A stretch of DNA of 64,000 bases, from the NCBI RefSeq assembly GCF_032477075.1, contig NZ_JAWDXO010000001.1, positions 1 to 64,000 of the forward strand, in the 5' to 3' direction. How positions within the stretch are numbered: the stretch's first letter is position 1; each line of letters opens with the position of its first letter. The notes under the pieces were generated by a model that did not search any database, was not told the DNA's origin, and was given only the letters and a program-made list of their open reading frames with translations. The stretch is from Fusobacterium sp. (GTDB lineage: Bacteria; Fusobacteriota; Fusobacteriia; Fusobacteriales; Fusobacteriaceae). This document shows positions 1 to 8,985 of the stretch, one piece after another. Made by a program: the position numbers and the translations under genes.

Positions 1-52
1 TGTATGTCTCCTTTGTATAATTAGGGTGGTAACTATATTATACAAAAAAGAG

Positions 53-96
53 AGCTGAGTAAAACATTTTTTTTAAATGTTACTCAGCTTTTTTTA
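53..96. terminator. Bidirectional intrinsic terminator
   Basis: An AGCTGAGTAA arm (53-62) pairs with TTACTCAGCT (80-89) and is followed by seven T on the plus strand; an A-rich run precedes it, so it could also work on the minus strand. It separates whatever lies left of the window from the galactonate operon. Confidence 0.8.
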
Positions 97-138
97 TGTA
101 AAAAAGTTCTGTCTGATGACAGTATTTCGGTTTTTATA

Positions 139-152
139 ACGTAAATACGTTT
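139..152. promoter_or_regulatory. Palindromic operator box 1 upstream of dgo promoter
   Basis: AACGTAAATACGTT is an inverted repeat with 5-bp arms. Fifteen bases of it (140-154) recur exactly in inverted orientation at 257-271. The two boxes straddle the promoter, as expected for an operator pair; the IclR protein encoded in the operon is the likely binder (inference). Confidence 0.6.
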
Positions 153-197
153 AAAAATATACAAAAGAAACTTTTTTAGAATTTTTTGTATTTTTTA

Positions 198-226
198 TTG
201 ACACGTAATAAAAAATGTTATATATT
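198..226 (+). promoter_or_regulatory. Sigma-70 promoter of the galactonate operon
   Basis: TTGACA (198-203), a 17-bp spacer, then TATATT (221-226). Transcription should start near 233. This places the promoter inside the longest open frame of the first gene, which argues that translation starts downstream at 296 and not at the ATG at 215. Confidence 0.8.
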
Positions 227-258
227 TATACCAAGAAGATAATGTATATACATCAATT

Positions 259-272
259 AAACGTATTTACGG
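259..272. promoter_or_regulatory. Palindromic operator box 2 downstream of dgo start site
   Basis: AACGTATTTACGGT, the near-identical partner of the box at 139-152, lying about 30 bases downstream of the predicted transcription start where a bound repressor would block elongation or initiation. Centre-to-centre distance between the boxes is 120 bp. Confidence 0.6.
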
Positions 273-295
273 TACAAAAAGGAGGTGTAATAAAA

Positions 296-934
296 ATGTA
301 TGAAGAATTATTGAAAACATTAAGGGAAGAAAAAATAGTAGCAATATTAAGAGATGTTCCTTTAGAAAAATTTGAAGATACATTGGATATTTTAAAAGAA
401 GAGGGAATAAAAATACTTGAAATAACATTGAACAGTAAAGATGTAGAAAAACAATTTGAAATAGTGAACAGAAAATATTCTAGTGATTTTATAATAGGAG
501 CAGGAACAGTAGTAACATTAAAGGGATTAGATTTTGCAGCAAAAAATGGAGTTAAGTTTATACTTACACCTAATCTAGATGAAGAAATACTGAAGGAAGC
601 AGAAAGAATTGGAATGTTTTGTGTATGTGGTTTTTTCACAGCTTCAGAAGCTATGAAAGCTAAAAAATACAGCTGCTGTAAAATTTTAAAATTATTCCCA
701 GCAGGAGAAATACCATTCTCTTATTTAAAATCTTTGAGAGGACCAATCAACGATCTTGAATGTATGGCAGTGGGAGGAGTTAACAGAAATAATGTTTCAG
801 AATTTTTAAAAGCAGGTTTCAGCTGTCTTGGTATAGGAAGTTCTCTAGTAGATAATAAACTTATAAAAGCAGGAAAATTTCATGAATTAAGAGAAAATAT
901 AATTGCTATAAAAAAAGCTGCTGAAAGTTTTTAG
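296..934 (+). CDS. dgoA: 2-dehydro-3-deoxy-6-phosphogalactonate (KDPG-type) aldolase
   Basis: Class I aldolase of the KDPG/KDPGal family, about 212 residues, normal for the family. It splits 2-dehydro-3-deoxy-6-phosphogalactonate into pyruvate and glyceraldehyde 3-phosphate. The catalytic Glu sits in LEITLNS (residue 42) and the Schiff-base Lys in ILKLFPAG (residue 132); GAGTV (68-72) is the usual substrate-loop motif. The start at 296 follows a strong GGAGGTG site; the in-frame ATG at 215 lies upstream of the predicted transcript start. KDPG and KDPGal aldolases are hard to separate by eye, so the galactonate assignment rests on the neighbouring dgoK and dgoD. Confidence 0.88.
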   Translation: MYEELLKTLREEKIVAILRDVPLEKFEDTLDILKEEGIKILEITLNSKDVEKQFEIVNRKYSSDFIIGAGTVVTLKGLDFAAKNGVKFILTPNLDEEILKEAERIGMFCVCGFFTASEAMKAKKYSCCKILKLFPAGEIPFSYLKSLRGPINDLECMAVGGVNRNNVSEFLKAGFSCLGIGSSLVDNKLIKAGKFHELRENIIAIKKAAESF

Positions 935-950
935 CAAGGAAATGGTGAGA

Positions 951-1901
951 ATGAAAAAAATAGTAACAATTGATGCAGGAACTTCTAATTTAAGAATCAG
1001 AATTGTAGAAGGAAAAAATATAATTTTTGAAAGAAAAGAAAATTATGGAGTGAAAATTGGAAAAGAAAAATTTGAAAATGAACTGTACAAGCTTCTAAAA
1101 GAATGTATAAGAGAGAATAAAATAGAAAAAGAAGAAATTGAATGTGTAATTGCTTCTGGAATGATAACATCATCTTTAGGATTAATGGAAATTGAACATT
1201 TAATTGTTCCTGTATCTTTAGAGAAATTTTCTAAGAATATAAAAAAAGTTAAGTTCTTTGAATTTGAAATATATCTGATAACAGGAATAAAAGTAGAAAA
1301 AGAATATTTTAAAGATGAACATCTGAAAAGTATAGATGTAATAAGGGGAGAAGAGGTAGAAGTATTTGGAATACTTGAAGAAATAAAAGTAGAAGAGCCA
1401 GTACTTGTAATTCTCCCAGGTTCGCATAATAAATTTATAGAAGTATCTGATGGAAATATAGTTGACCTTCTTACAACTATGAGTGGTGAAATCTATGATG
1501 TAATGACAAAATATACTATATTAAAGACTTCTGTAGATGAAAAATTTGCTGATAAAATAGAAAAAAAATATTTGTCTTTGGGGAACAAAGCAGGTAGAAA
1601 ATATGGAATAAATCAAGGTTCGTTTATGCTGAGAGGACTTGATTTATCGCAAAAACTTACAATAAATGAGAAGTCAAATTATCTTTTAGGATTGGTTTTA
1701 AGCGAGGATATAGCCTCTTTAGAAAAAAATGGATATTTAACAAAATATAAGAAAATAATAATAGCAGGTGGAAATATAATTGCCAAGGGATTGTTTGAAC
1801 TTCTTTCAGATATGAATTTAGATAATGATATTCAGGTAATTATATCTAGCGAACTGGCAACGAGGGGAGCATTAAAAATCTGGGAAGAAAGTAAAAAGTA
1901 A
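951..1901 (+). CDS. dgoK: 2-dehydro-3-deoxygalactonokinase
   Basis: Cytosolic sugar-acid kinase, about 316 residues, phosphorylating 2-dehydro-3-deoxygalactonate for the aldolase encoded just upstream. The N-terminus has the ASKHA-type phosphate loop (IDAGTSNLR), and a LPGSHNKF motif near residue 160 is typical of the DgoK family. The C-terminal part has IIIAGGNIIAKG, a second nucleotide-binding loop. Two starts are possible, ATG 942 and ATG 951; AAGGA (936-940) is too close to 942, so 951 is preferred. Spacing from dgoA is 16 bases, so the two are cotranscribed. Confidence 0.85.
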   Translation: MKKIVTIDAGTSNLRIRIVEGKNIIFERKENYGVKIGKEKFENELYKLLKECIRENKIEKEEIECVIASGMITSSLGLMEIEHLIVPVSLEKFSKNIKKVKFFEFEIYLITGIKVEKEYFKDEHLKSIDVIRGEEVEVFGILEEIKVEEPVLVILPGSHNKFIEVSDGNIVDLLTTMSGEIYDVMTKYTILKTSVDEKFADKIEKKYLSLGNKAGRKYGINQGSFMLRGLDLSQKLTINEKSNYLLGLVLSEDIASLEKNGYLTKYKKIIIAGGNIIAKGLFELLSDMNLDNDIQVIISSELATRGALKIWEESKK

Positions 1902-1912
1902 GGTGGGATATT

Positions 1913-2659
1913 ATGTTGAATAAGTCGACTTTGAAAACAATGGAAATACTTGAAAAAATTTCTAATTCAAAAAATGGAATGACAATAACACAGCTTTCAA
2001 AAGAACTGGAAATTCCAAGAAGTTCTGTAGATGATATAGTAAAAGCTTTAGTCTCAAAAAAATATCTTTATTGTTCTGATGAAAGTTTGAAGCTATACCA
2101 GCTTGGAAATAAAATATTTGAACTTTCATTAAAAATGAGAGGAAAAAGAGAGGTTTTGGATATAGTAACACCATTTTTAAAGGAATTAGTTGATGAATTT
2201 AATGATACATTATTCTTTGGATTAAAAGATGAAGATGATGTATTGTATCTTTCAAAAATGGAAAGCTCAAAGACTGTAAGGACTACAGCAGTATTGGGAA
2301 GCAGAAAATCATTGTACTATACAGGACTTGGAAAGGCTATCTTATCAACTTATTCTGAAAAAGATTTAGATGAATATATTGCAAGAACTAAATTAGAACC
2401 AAAAACTAACTATACAATAGTTGATTCTGAAAAATTGAAGGAAGATATTCTGGAGGCTAAAAGAAGAGGATATTCAATAGACTACAGAGAAGGAGATGTG
2501 GAAGTTTCCTGTGTAGCAGCTCCAATATATCAGGATGGAAAAATATTTGGAGCAATAAGTTTAGCAGGGTTATACACGACAATAGATGAAGAGGAAACAA
2601 AAAAAAGAGGGAAGAAAATAAAAGACACAGCAGAGAAGATATCAGAAATTTTAAATTAA
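1913..2659 (+). CDS. IclR-family transcriptional regulator
   Basis: 248 residues, the usual IclR length. An N-terminal winged helix-turn-helix (about 5-65, including MTITQLSKELEIPRSSVDDI) is followed by the IclR effector domain with the GLGKAIL and VSCVAAPIY segments. It lies inside the dgo operon, 11 bases after dgoK and with a good AGGTGGG ribosome site, so it probably controls its own operon in response to galactonate or a pathway intermediate. The paired palindromes around the operon promoter are the obvious binding sites, but nothing in the sequence proves that. Confidence 0.88.
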   Translation: MLNKSTLKTMEILEKISNSKNGMTITQLSKELEIPRSSVDDIVKALVSKKYLYCSDESLKLYQLGNKIFELSLKMRGKREVLDIVTPFLKELVDEFNDTLFFGLKDEDDVLYLSKMESSKTVRTTAVLGSRKSLYYTGLGKAILSTYSEKDLDEYIARTKLEPKTNYTIVDSEKLKEDILEAKRRGYSIDYREGDVEVSCVAAPIYQDGKIFGAISLAGLYTTIDEEETKKRGKKIKDTAEKISEILN

Positions 2660-2678
2660 AAAATTAGGAGGAGTGAAG

Positions 2679-3650
2679 ATGAAAAGATTTTTAATGGTAT
2701 GTATGTTTATTGTTTTGTCAACATTGGGGTATGCTGAAAAAGTTATGAGAGTAGGGCTGGGGGTTCCAGAATCACATTTTGAATATAAAGGAATGGAGCT
2801 TTTTAAGAAAAATCTTGAAGAAAAAACAAACAAAGAGATAAGAGTAGAACTTTATCCATCGAATCAAATAGGGGTTGATCAGGAAGTTCTTGAACAAATA
2901 AAATTTGGAGCAGCGCATATGAATCTGCCTGATCCAGCAGTATTAGGAACATTTGTAAAAGAATTTCAGTTTTTATCTTTCCCTTTTATATTTGATAGTC
3001 AGGAAAAAGCCATGGAAGTATGTAATGGCGAATGGGGACAGGAATTATTAAAGAAATTAGAAAAAGCAGGATATGTAGGACTTGGATTTGGACCATTTGG
3101 TTTTAGACATGTAACAAATAATGCAAGAGAGATAAAGTCTATTGAAGATTTTAAAGGTTTGAAAATCAGAACAATGCAAAATCCTTTACACTTAAGAGTA
3201 TTCAGAGCTTTAGGAGCAAATCCTACACCAATGCCTTTCAGTGAATTATTCTCTGCTCTTCAACAAGGGGTTGTTGATGGACAAGAAAATCCAATGATGA
3301 ATATTTATTCTCAAAAAATTTCTGAAGTTCAAAAATATGGAACAATGACAGGGCATGTTTACAGCTGGGTTGTATTAGTGGTGGGAAAAAATTTCTATGA
3401 TTCATTGACACCAGAACAACAAACTATAATGCAGGAATCTGCTGATATAGCTATAGCTTATATGGCAGAATCAGTGGCAAAAGATGATGAAACAGCAAGA
3501 GAAGAAATGGCAAAAACAGGGTTAGTATTTGTAGAACCTTCTGAAGAGTTTAAAACAAAAATAAAAGAGATAGTAGCTCCAATATTAGAAAAAGAAGGAG
3601 ATAAAATCAATAAAGATATGTATAAAAAACTTAAAGAAGCAACAAAATAA
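2679..3650 (+). CDS. dctP: TRAP transporter substrate-binding protein, DctP family
   Basis: About 323 residues, starting with a signal peptide (MKRFLMVCMFIVLSTLGYAE) and so exported to the periplasm. The DctP-type core includes FKGLKIRTMQNPLHLRVFRALGANPTPM and the conserved ELFSALQQGVVDGQENP segment that contributes the substrate carboxylate-binding site. It captures an acidic sugar and delivers it to the DctQ/DctM membrane pair encoded next. Start chosen at 2679, seven bases after AGGAGG; a GTG at 2673 is too close to that site. With dgoA, dgoK and dgoD around it the substrate is most likely D-galactonate. Confidence 0.9.
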   Translation: MKRFLMVCMFIVLSTLGYAEKVMRVGLGVPESHFEYKGMELFKKNLEEKTNKEIRVELYPSNQIGVDQEVLEQIKFGAAHMNLPDPAVLGTFVKEFQFLSFPFIFDSQEKAMEVCNGEWGQELLKKLEKAGYVGLGFGPFGFRHVTNNAREIKSIEDFKGLKIRTMQNPLHLRVFRALGANPTPMPFSELFSALQQGVVDGQENPMMNIYSQKISEVQKYGTMTGHVYSWVVLVVGKNFYDSLTPEQQTIMQESADIAIAYMAESVAKDDETAREEMAKTGLVFVEPSEEFKTKIKEIVAPILEKEGDKINKDMYKKLKEATK

Positions 3651-3674
3651 ATTTTTGATGAATAGGAGATAAAG

Positions 3675-4139
3675 ATGGGCGAAAGAAAAGAATTTGAGTA
3701 CTATGTAATAACTGGAGCAATGTTGTTGCTTGTACTTATGGGAGTGCTGCAAATATTATTCAGATTTGTTCTCAATTTTTCTTTATCATGGACAGAGGAA
3801 TTAAGCAGATATTTATTTATCTTAATGGTCTATACTGGAGCTTCATTGGCTCTGAAAAGAAAAAAACATGTTAGAGTGGAATTGATAGATATTTATGTAA
3901 AGAGCAAGATAAAAAGATATATTTTTATATTTAATGATATAGTGATGATTTGGTTGTTATTGTTAGTAGGATATGCAGGATTGAAAATTTCTATGACAAC
4001 ATATGAAATGGAGCAGTTATCTCCTGCTTTGGGGCTGCCTATGTATTTAGTTTATGGAATAATTCCGCTGACTTTCTTATTTGGAGCTTGCAGAGCTTTC
4101 CAAGTTTTGATTGCTGAAATCAAAGGAGGGAAAGAATAA
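3675..4139 (+). CDS. dctQ: TRAP transporter small permease, DctQ family
   Basis: 154-residue inner-membrane protein with four predicted hydrophobic helices, as expected for DctQ. It carries the family WTEELSRYLFI segment (about residues 38-48) and the ALKRKKHVRVE loop after the second helix. It pairs with the large subunit encoded three bases downstream to form the sodium-driven uptake unit. Length and topology are normal. Confidence 0.87.
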   Translation: MGERKEFEYYVITGAMLLLVLMGVLQILFRFVLNFSLSWTEELSRYLFILMVYTGASLALKRKKHVRVELIDIYVKSKIKRYIFIFNDIVMIWLLLLVGYAGLKISMTTYEMEQLSPALGLPMYLVYGIIPLTFLFGACRAFQVLIAEIKGGKE

Positions 4140-4141
4140 CA

Positions 4142-5425
4142 ATGCAGATATTTATGATAATGATGATAGTATTTATAATTGCCATATTTATAGGAATTCC
4201 CATTGCATACTGTATAGGTATTTCTGGGCTGGTAGGATTATTTATTAGTGGAATAAGTGTAGAGTTTGTAGCCAAAACAGTTTTTACTGGATTGGATAGT
4301 TATACATTTCTAGCTATACCAATGTTTATCCTTGCAGGACTGATAATGGAAAAAGGTGGAATATCCAATAGGCTGATAAAGCTTGCCACTTCATTAGTAG
4401 GAAATGTTTATGGAGGATTGGGAATAATAACAGTTATAGCTTGTTTCTTCTTTGCAGCTATTTCAGGATCTTCTCCAGCAACAGTTGCAGCTATTGGAGC
4501 AATGATGATTCCAGCTATGAAGGAAGAAGGATACGATACAGCCTTTGCAGGAGCGTTAACAGCAGCTTCTGGTTCTATGGGAGTATTAGTTCCTCCATCA
4601 GTTACAATGATAATATATGCAATTACAGCAGAGGTGTCAATAGGGGAATTATTCCTTGCAGGATTTGTACCTGGAGCACTTTTGACAGTGTGTCTGATAG
4701 TTACAGTATATATAATAGCTAAAAAGAATAATTACAGAAGTAAAAAAGTTGAAAGATTGTCAGGTAAAGATTTTCTTAAAGCAGTTTGGGATGCTAAGTG
4801 GTCAATGCTGATTCCATTTATAATTCTTGGAGGAATCTACAGTGGAATATTCACAGCAACTGAATCTGCAATTGTAGCAGTTGTTTATGCTTTAGTAATA
4901 AGTATATTTGTTCATAAGGAATTAAAATTCTCACAAGTGCCTGCTATAGTAGCACAGGCAGCTTTGACAACATCAACTGTAGTAATAATTTTAGGGTTTG
5001 CAATTGCATTTGCAAGATATTTAACAATGGCACAAATTCCACAGGAGTTTGCTAAAGAAATATTGAGATTAACAAATAATGTATATGTAATATATCTGAT
5101 GTTTATAGCTTTAGCATTTGTGGCTGGAACTTTTATGGCAATAGAAGCACAGATTTTAATTTTCACACCAATGTTCCTTCCTATCTTGAAAAACTTAGGA
5201 GTAGATCCAATACATTTTGGAATAATCTTTATAATTTCAGCACAGATAGGATTCTTAACACCACCAGTTGGAGTAAATCTATTTGTTGCACAAGGAATAT
5301 CGAACTGTTCAATAGTAGAGCTTTCTAAGAGGATACTGCCATTCTTGGCTGCAATGACTTTTGCACAAATGGTACTGTTGATATTCCCAGATATTGTAAT
5401 GTGTTTGCCTAGACTATTTTTTTAA
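4142..5425 (+). CDS. dctM: TRAP transporter large permease, DctM family
   Basis: 427-residue inner-membrane subunit with about 11-13 hydrophobic helices. Family landmarks are IPIAYCIGISGL near the N-terminus, the SGSSPATVAAIGAMMIPAM segment around residue 115, and GSMGVLVPPSV shortly after. This subunit carries solute with sodium. Its ribosome site (GGAGGG) lies inside the end of dctQ and the genes are two bases apart, so translation is probably coupled. Full-length, no anomalies. Confidence 0.9.
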   Translation: MQIFMIMMIVFIIAIFIGIPIAYCIGISGLVGLFISGISVEFVAKTVFTGLDSYTFLAIPMFILAGLIMEKGGISNRLIKLATSLVGNVYGGLGIITVIACFFFAAISGSSPATVAAIGAMMIPAMKEEGYDTAFAGALTAASGSMGVLVPPSVTMIIYAITAEVSIGELFLAGFVPGALLTVCLIVTVYIIAKKNNYRSKKVERLSGKDFLKAVWDAKWSMLIPFIILGGIYSGIFTATESAIVAVVYALVISIFVHKELKFSQVPAIVAQAALTTSTVVIILGFAIAFARYLTMAQIPQEFAKEILRLTNNVYVIYLMFIALAFVAGTFMAIEAQILIFTPMFLPILKNLGVDPIHFGIIFIISAQIGFLTPPVGVNLFVAQGISNCSIVELSKRILPFLAAMTFAQMVLLIFPDIVMCLPRLFF

Positions 5426-5441
5426 GGAGATGAAATAGAAG

Positions 5442-6593
5442 ATGAAAATAACAAAGTATGAATTATTTGAAATTCCACCAAGATGGCTGTTCTTAAAGAT
5501 AGAAACTGATACAGGATTAGCTGGATGGGGAGAACCAGTAGTAGAGGGAAGAGCAAGTACTGTAAAAGGTGCAGTAAAAGAATTGATGGATAACTATATG
5601 ATTGGAAAAAATCCACTGGCAATAGAAGATCATTGGAATGTATTATACAGAGGGGGATTCTATAGAGGAGGAGCTATTATGATGAGTGCTCTTGCTGGAA
5701 TAGATCAAGCACTTTGGGATATAAAAGGAAAATATTTAAATCAGCCAGTGTATGAATTAATGGGTGGAAAATGCAGAGATAAAATGAAGGTTTATTCTTG
5801 GATAGGTGGAGATAGACCCAATGATGTAGCAGCAGCAGCTAAAGAAAAGCAGGAGCAAGGATTTACAGCAATAAAAATGAATGCTGCAGAAGAATTACAG
5901 TTTATTGATTCATATGAAAAAGTAGATGCTGTATTAGAAAGAGTAGCTGCTATAAGAAAAGCAACTGGAAAATATTTTGGTATTGCTGTGGATTTTCATG
6001 GAAGAGTTCATAAACCAATGGCTAAAATACTGGCTAAGAAATTGGAAGAATATGATTTAATGTTTATTGAAGAACCAGTTTTATGTGAGAATAAGGAATC
6101 TTTCAGAGATATTGCCAATGCTACTTCTATTCCGATAGCAACAGGAGAAAGACTATTTTCAAGATGGGATTTTAAAGATATATTGTCCAGCGGATATGTA
6201 GATATAATACAGCCAGATTTATCACATGCTGGAGGAATTACAGAAGTTAAAAAGATCGCATCAATGGCAGAGGCATATGATATAGCAGTAGCTCCACATT
6301 GTCCTTTAGGACCAATAGCACTAGCTGCATGTCTTCATTTAGATGCAACAACATATAATGCTGTAATTCAGGAACAAAGTATGGGGATACATTATAATAA
6401 AGGCAAAGATGTTTTAGATTATGTAAAAAATAAAGAAGATTTTAAATTTACAGATGGATATGTAGATATTTGCTCAAAAGCAGGATTAGGAGTAGATGTC
6501 AATGAAGAACTTGTAAGAGAACTTTCAAAAGTTCCTCATAACTGGAAAAATCCTATATGGAGACATAAGGATGGATCATTTGCTGAATGGTAA
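5442..6593 (+). CDS. dgoD: D-galactonate dehydratase
   Basis: 383 residues, one more than E. coli DgoD as remembered, and recognisably similar along its length. This enolase-superfamily enzyme dehydrates D-galactonate to 2-dehydro-3-deoxygalactonate. Magnesium ligands are expected at D184 (in VDFHGR), E210 (FIEEP) and E236 (GERLF), with catalytic H186 and H286 (APHCPLG); all are present. It is the last gene of the operon, 16 bases after dctM and directly ahead of a strong terminator. The identity of this enzyme fixes galactonate as the operon's substrate. Confidence 0.93.
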   Translation: MKITKYELFEIPPRWLFLKIETDTGLAGWGEPVVEGRASTVKGAVKELMDNYMIGKNPLAIEDHWNVLYRGGFYRGGAIMMSALAGIDQALWDIKGKYLNQPVYELMGGKCRDKMKVYSWIGGDRPNDVAAAAKEKQEQGFTAIKMNAAEELQFIDSYEKVDAVLERVAAIRKATGKYFGIAVDFHGRVHKPMAKILAKKLEEYDLMFIEEPVLCENKESFRDIANATSIPIATGERLFSRWDFKDILSSGYVDIIQPDLSHAGGITEVKKIASMAEAYDIAVAPHCPLGPIALAACLHLDATTYNAVIQEQSMGIHYNKGKDVLDYVKNKEDFKFTDGYVDICSKAGLGVDVNEELVRELSKVPHNWKNPIWRHKDGSFAEW

Positions 6594-6598
6594 AAAGA

Positions 6599-6632
6599 AA
6601 AAAGATAGGTGGAATTTCCACCTATCTTTTTG
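6599..6632. terminator. Bidirectional terminator between dgo operon and lipoprotein gene
   Basis: A nearly perfect hairpin (AAAGATAGGTGGAA with TTCCACCTATCTTTTT) directly after dgoD, A-rich on the left and T-rich on the right, so it can end transcripts arriving from both sides. Confidence 0.88.
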
Positions 6633-6641
6633 CATTCATAC

Positions 6642-7172
6642 CTACATATCCAGTATTATTTTATTTAAAACTTCTAAAGGTGACAGATCACGAAACTCAT
6701 CTCTCAGCTTTTTTTCTTTTGCTTCCATTTCCTCTTTTTCTTCTGGAGTAAGAGCATTAGGATCATACTTTGGAGGAGCCATATATTTTCTTATATCATA
6801 TTTTGATACAACTCTGTCAATAGGATCAAAATATATTGTAAGAATAGTTTCTTTGAGAGACTCTTCATTTTTTAATATTTTCTCAGGGAGCAGTTTTTTT
6901 AATATTTCTTTGTGTTCTTCAGTATTGTTTAAGTAGTAGCTTCCATTGTAATAAGTTATACCATAAAATCTATTTTTTTTAGCAATAACAAAATCAGGTT
7001 TTCCAAAGAATTCTCTCATTTCTTTTTCAGTAGACCTGTATGGAATTATCACAGGGTTAAGAGATCTCTCAACATGAAAGACAAACATTTTTTCTGTGAC
7101 AGAAGAGCACCCAGTTAAGAAAATAATACAGATAATGGTGTACAGAAGTCTGGGAACTTTATTCAGTTTCAA
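6642..7172 (-). CDS. Predicted outer-membrane or periplasmic lipoprotein of unknown function
   Basis: 176 residues with a lipoprotein signal peptide: hydrophobic stretch LLYTIICIIFLTGC, lipobox LTGC, mature Cys at about residue 22. The rest is charged and has no motif I recognise; around residues 45-70 it has KEMREFFGKPDFVI, reminiscent of the SmpA/OmlA-type small lipoprotein fold (GxP after a helix), but this is only a resemblance. The C-terminal part is rich in Glu and Lys, probably helical. It stands alone, convergent with the dgo operon and divergent from the sigma-54 activator. Confidence 0.75.
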   Translation of the reverse strand: MKLNKVPRLLYTIICIIFLTGCSSVTEKMFVFHVERSLNPVIIPYRSTEKEMREFFGKPDFVIAKKNRFYGITYYNGSYYLNNTEEHKEILKKLLPEKILKNEESLKETILTIYFDPIDRVVSKYDIRKYMAPPKYDPNALTPEEKEEMEAKEKKLRDEFRDLSPLEVLNKIILDM

Positions 7173-7374
7173 GGGAATACCCTCCTTAAATTTTTATATA
7201 ATCATCTATGAAAATTATAACATAAAATTATGGCTTTTTTAGAAAATTTTAAAATAAAAAATACAAAAAAAAGAAATAAATATGGTATCATAATTAATAA
7301 GGTTAAGAGAATAAAATCGGGGGATAAATCAAGTAAAATTAGAGAAAATATGAATAAATTGGGGGAAAACTGAT

Positions 7375-8892
7375 ATGAGGGAGAGAGATAGTTTAGAAAA
7401 AATATGGAAAGACATTGAAAAAGTATTTTTAAAAGCTATGGAAAAAGATGAAACAGTAAAAGAAAAATATGATTTTATCTGCAGAGAATATCAGAAATTT
7501 CTTAGTAATTACTTTGATTTTAAAGAGATAGCGGATAATCTTTTTGATGGTATTTATATATCTGATGGAGAGGGAAAAACTCTATTTATAAACGAGGCCT
7601 ATACAAGAATAACAGGAATAACTAAAGAAGAGATAATTGGAAAAAATGTAAGAGATATATTGGCAAAGGGAGATATTTATAAAGGGGCAGTAACTTTAGA
7701 TGTAATAAAGGAAAAAAAGAGAATAAATAATATTGGGAAAATAGTCAAACTGGATAAAGATGTGTTGGTAACTGGGAGTCCGATATTTGATAAAAATGGA
7801 AGGGTTGAGCTTGTTGTTATAAATAATCGGGATATCAGTGAATTAAAAGAATTAGAAAATAAAATTGAAAAATTGAAAAAAACCTCTTTGAAAGTAGATG
7901 AGGAGATAAAATTTTTAAGAAGCAAGCAGATGTCTAATAGAAAACTTGTATATAAAAGTGAAAAAATGAACTCTATATTTACCTTGATAAATACAATAGC
8001 TCCAACAGATGTGACAGTTTTAATAACTGGAGAATCAGGAACAGGAAAAGAATTAATAGCTGATGAGATTTTTTATAAAAGTTTCAGAAAAGAGAAACCT
8101 TTTATTAAAGTGAATTGTGCTGCTATACCAAATGAATTATTAGAAGCAGAATTATTTGGATATGAAGGGGGAGCATTCACAGATTCTAAAAAAAATGGGA
8201 AAATAGGTATGTTTGAATTGGCAAATGAGGGAACTATTCTATTGGATGAAATAGGAGATATGCCTATAAAATTACAGACTAAGCTTTTAAGAGTGCTTCA
8301 GCAGAAAGAGATTATGAAGTTGGGAGGAACACAGCCTATAAAATTAAATATAAGGATTATAGCTTCTACCAATCAAAATTTAAAAGAGCAGATAAAAAAT
8401 GGAAAATTTAGGGAAGACCTGTTTTATAGATTGAATGTAGTTCCAATAGATATAGAACCTTTAAGAAAGAGAATAGAAGATATTCCAGAATTAATATTTG
8501 AATTTTTAAGTATCTTTAATAAAAAATATAATAAAAATATTAATATAGAAAAAGAAGCTGTAGAAATTCTTGAGAGATATCAATGGCCTGGGAATATTAG
8601 AGAATTAGAAAATTTTCTTGAAAGAATAGTAGTAATAAATACAACTGGAACAATTACATTAAGAGAAATAGCTCCAATGATAGATAGTGATGATTTCTTT
8701 ATGGAAGTAAGTGATTATGATTTGAAAAAAGCAGTATCTTATCTGGAGAAAAGAATGATAAGCAAAGCTTTAAAAAACTTTGGGTCAACAAGAAAAGCAG
8801 CTAAGCATTTAGGGATTGATCAATCAACAGTAGTTAAAAAATGTAAAAGTTTAGAAATAGATATTCTTAAACTGAAAGAGTATGAGCGATGA
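7375..8892 (+). CDS. PAS-domain sigma-54-dependent transcriptional activator
   Basis: 505 residues. Order: helical N-terminus (1-50), one PAS sensor domain (about 51-160), a short coiled linker, an AAA+ activator domain (about 190-430) with Walker A GESGTGKE (219-226) and Walker B ILLDE (288-292), and a Fis-type helix-turn-helix near the C-terminus (STRKAAKHLGIDQSTVVKK). The sigma-54 contact loop reads GAFTDS (266-271) instead of the usual GAFTGA. With no receiver domain, it is probably switched by a small molecule or redox cue through PAS. It lies just upstream of a -24/-12 promoter and is the likely activator of the catabolic operon that follows. Confidence 0.9.
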   Translation: MRERDSLEKIWKDIEKVFLKAMEKDETVKEKYDFICREYQKFLSNYFDFKEIADNLFDGIYISDGEGKTLFINEAYTRITGITKEEIIGKNVRDILAKGDIYKGAVTLDVIKEKKRINNIGKIVKLDKDVLVTGSPIFDKNGRVELVVINNRDISELKELENKIEKLKKTSLKVDEEIKFLRSKQMSNRKLVYKSEKMNSIFTLINTIAPTDVTVLITGESGTGKELIADEIFYKSFRKEKPFIKVNCAAIPNELLEAELFGYEGGAFTDSKKNGKIGMFELANEGTILLDEIGDMPIKLQTKLLRVLQQKEIMKLGGTQPIKLNIRIIASTNQNLKEQIKNGKFREDLFYRLNVVPIDIEPLRKRIEDIPELIFEFLSIFNKKYNKNINIEKEAVEILERYQWPGNIRELENFLERIVVINTTGTITLREIAPMIDSDDFFMEVSDYDLKKAVSYLEKRMISKALKNFGSTRKAAKHLGIDQSTVVKKCKSLEIDILKLKEYER

Positions 8893-8902
8893 AATTTGGA
8901 AT

Positions 8903-8936
8903 AGGTCAGATGAATTTTTTCATCTGACCTGTTTTT
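8903..8936 (+). terminator. Terminator of the sigma-54 activator gene
   Basis: AGGTCAGATGAA (8903-8914) pairs with TTCATCTGACCT (8919-8930), followed by GTTTTTC. It insulates the activator gene from the sigma-54 promoter downstream. Confidence 0.88.
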
Positions 8937-8985
8937 CTTTATTTTAGAGTTAAAAGTGTAAAAATTCACATTTTTAAAATAAAAC

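Noticed and set aside
1..52. Tail of a gene entering from the left
   Set aside because: Too short to show a coding frame or a stop codon that I could tie to a product.
215..295. Longer aldolase start at ATG 215
   Set aside because: It lies within the -10 region of a strong promoter (198-226) and lacks a ribosome site; ATG 296 has GGAGGTG at the right distance.
6571..6936. 121-codon plus-strand open frame over the dgoD terminator
   Set aside because: Antisense to the lipoprotein gene 6642-7172 and would have to run through the terminator; no ribosome site or family features.
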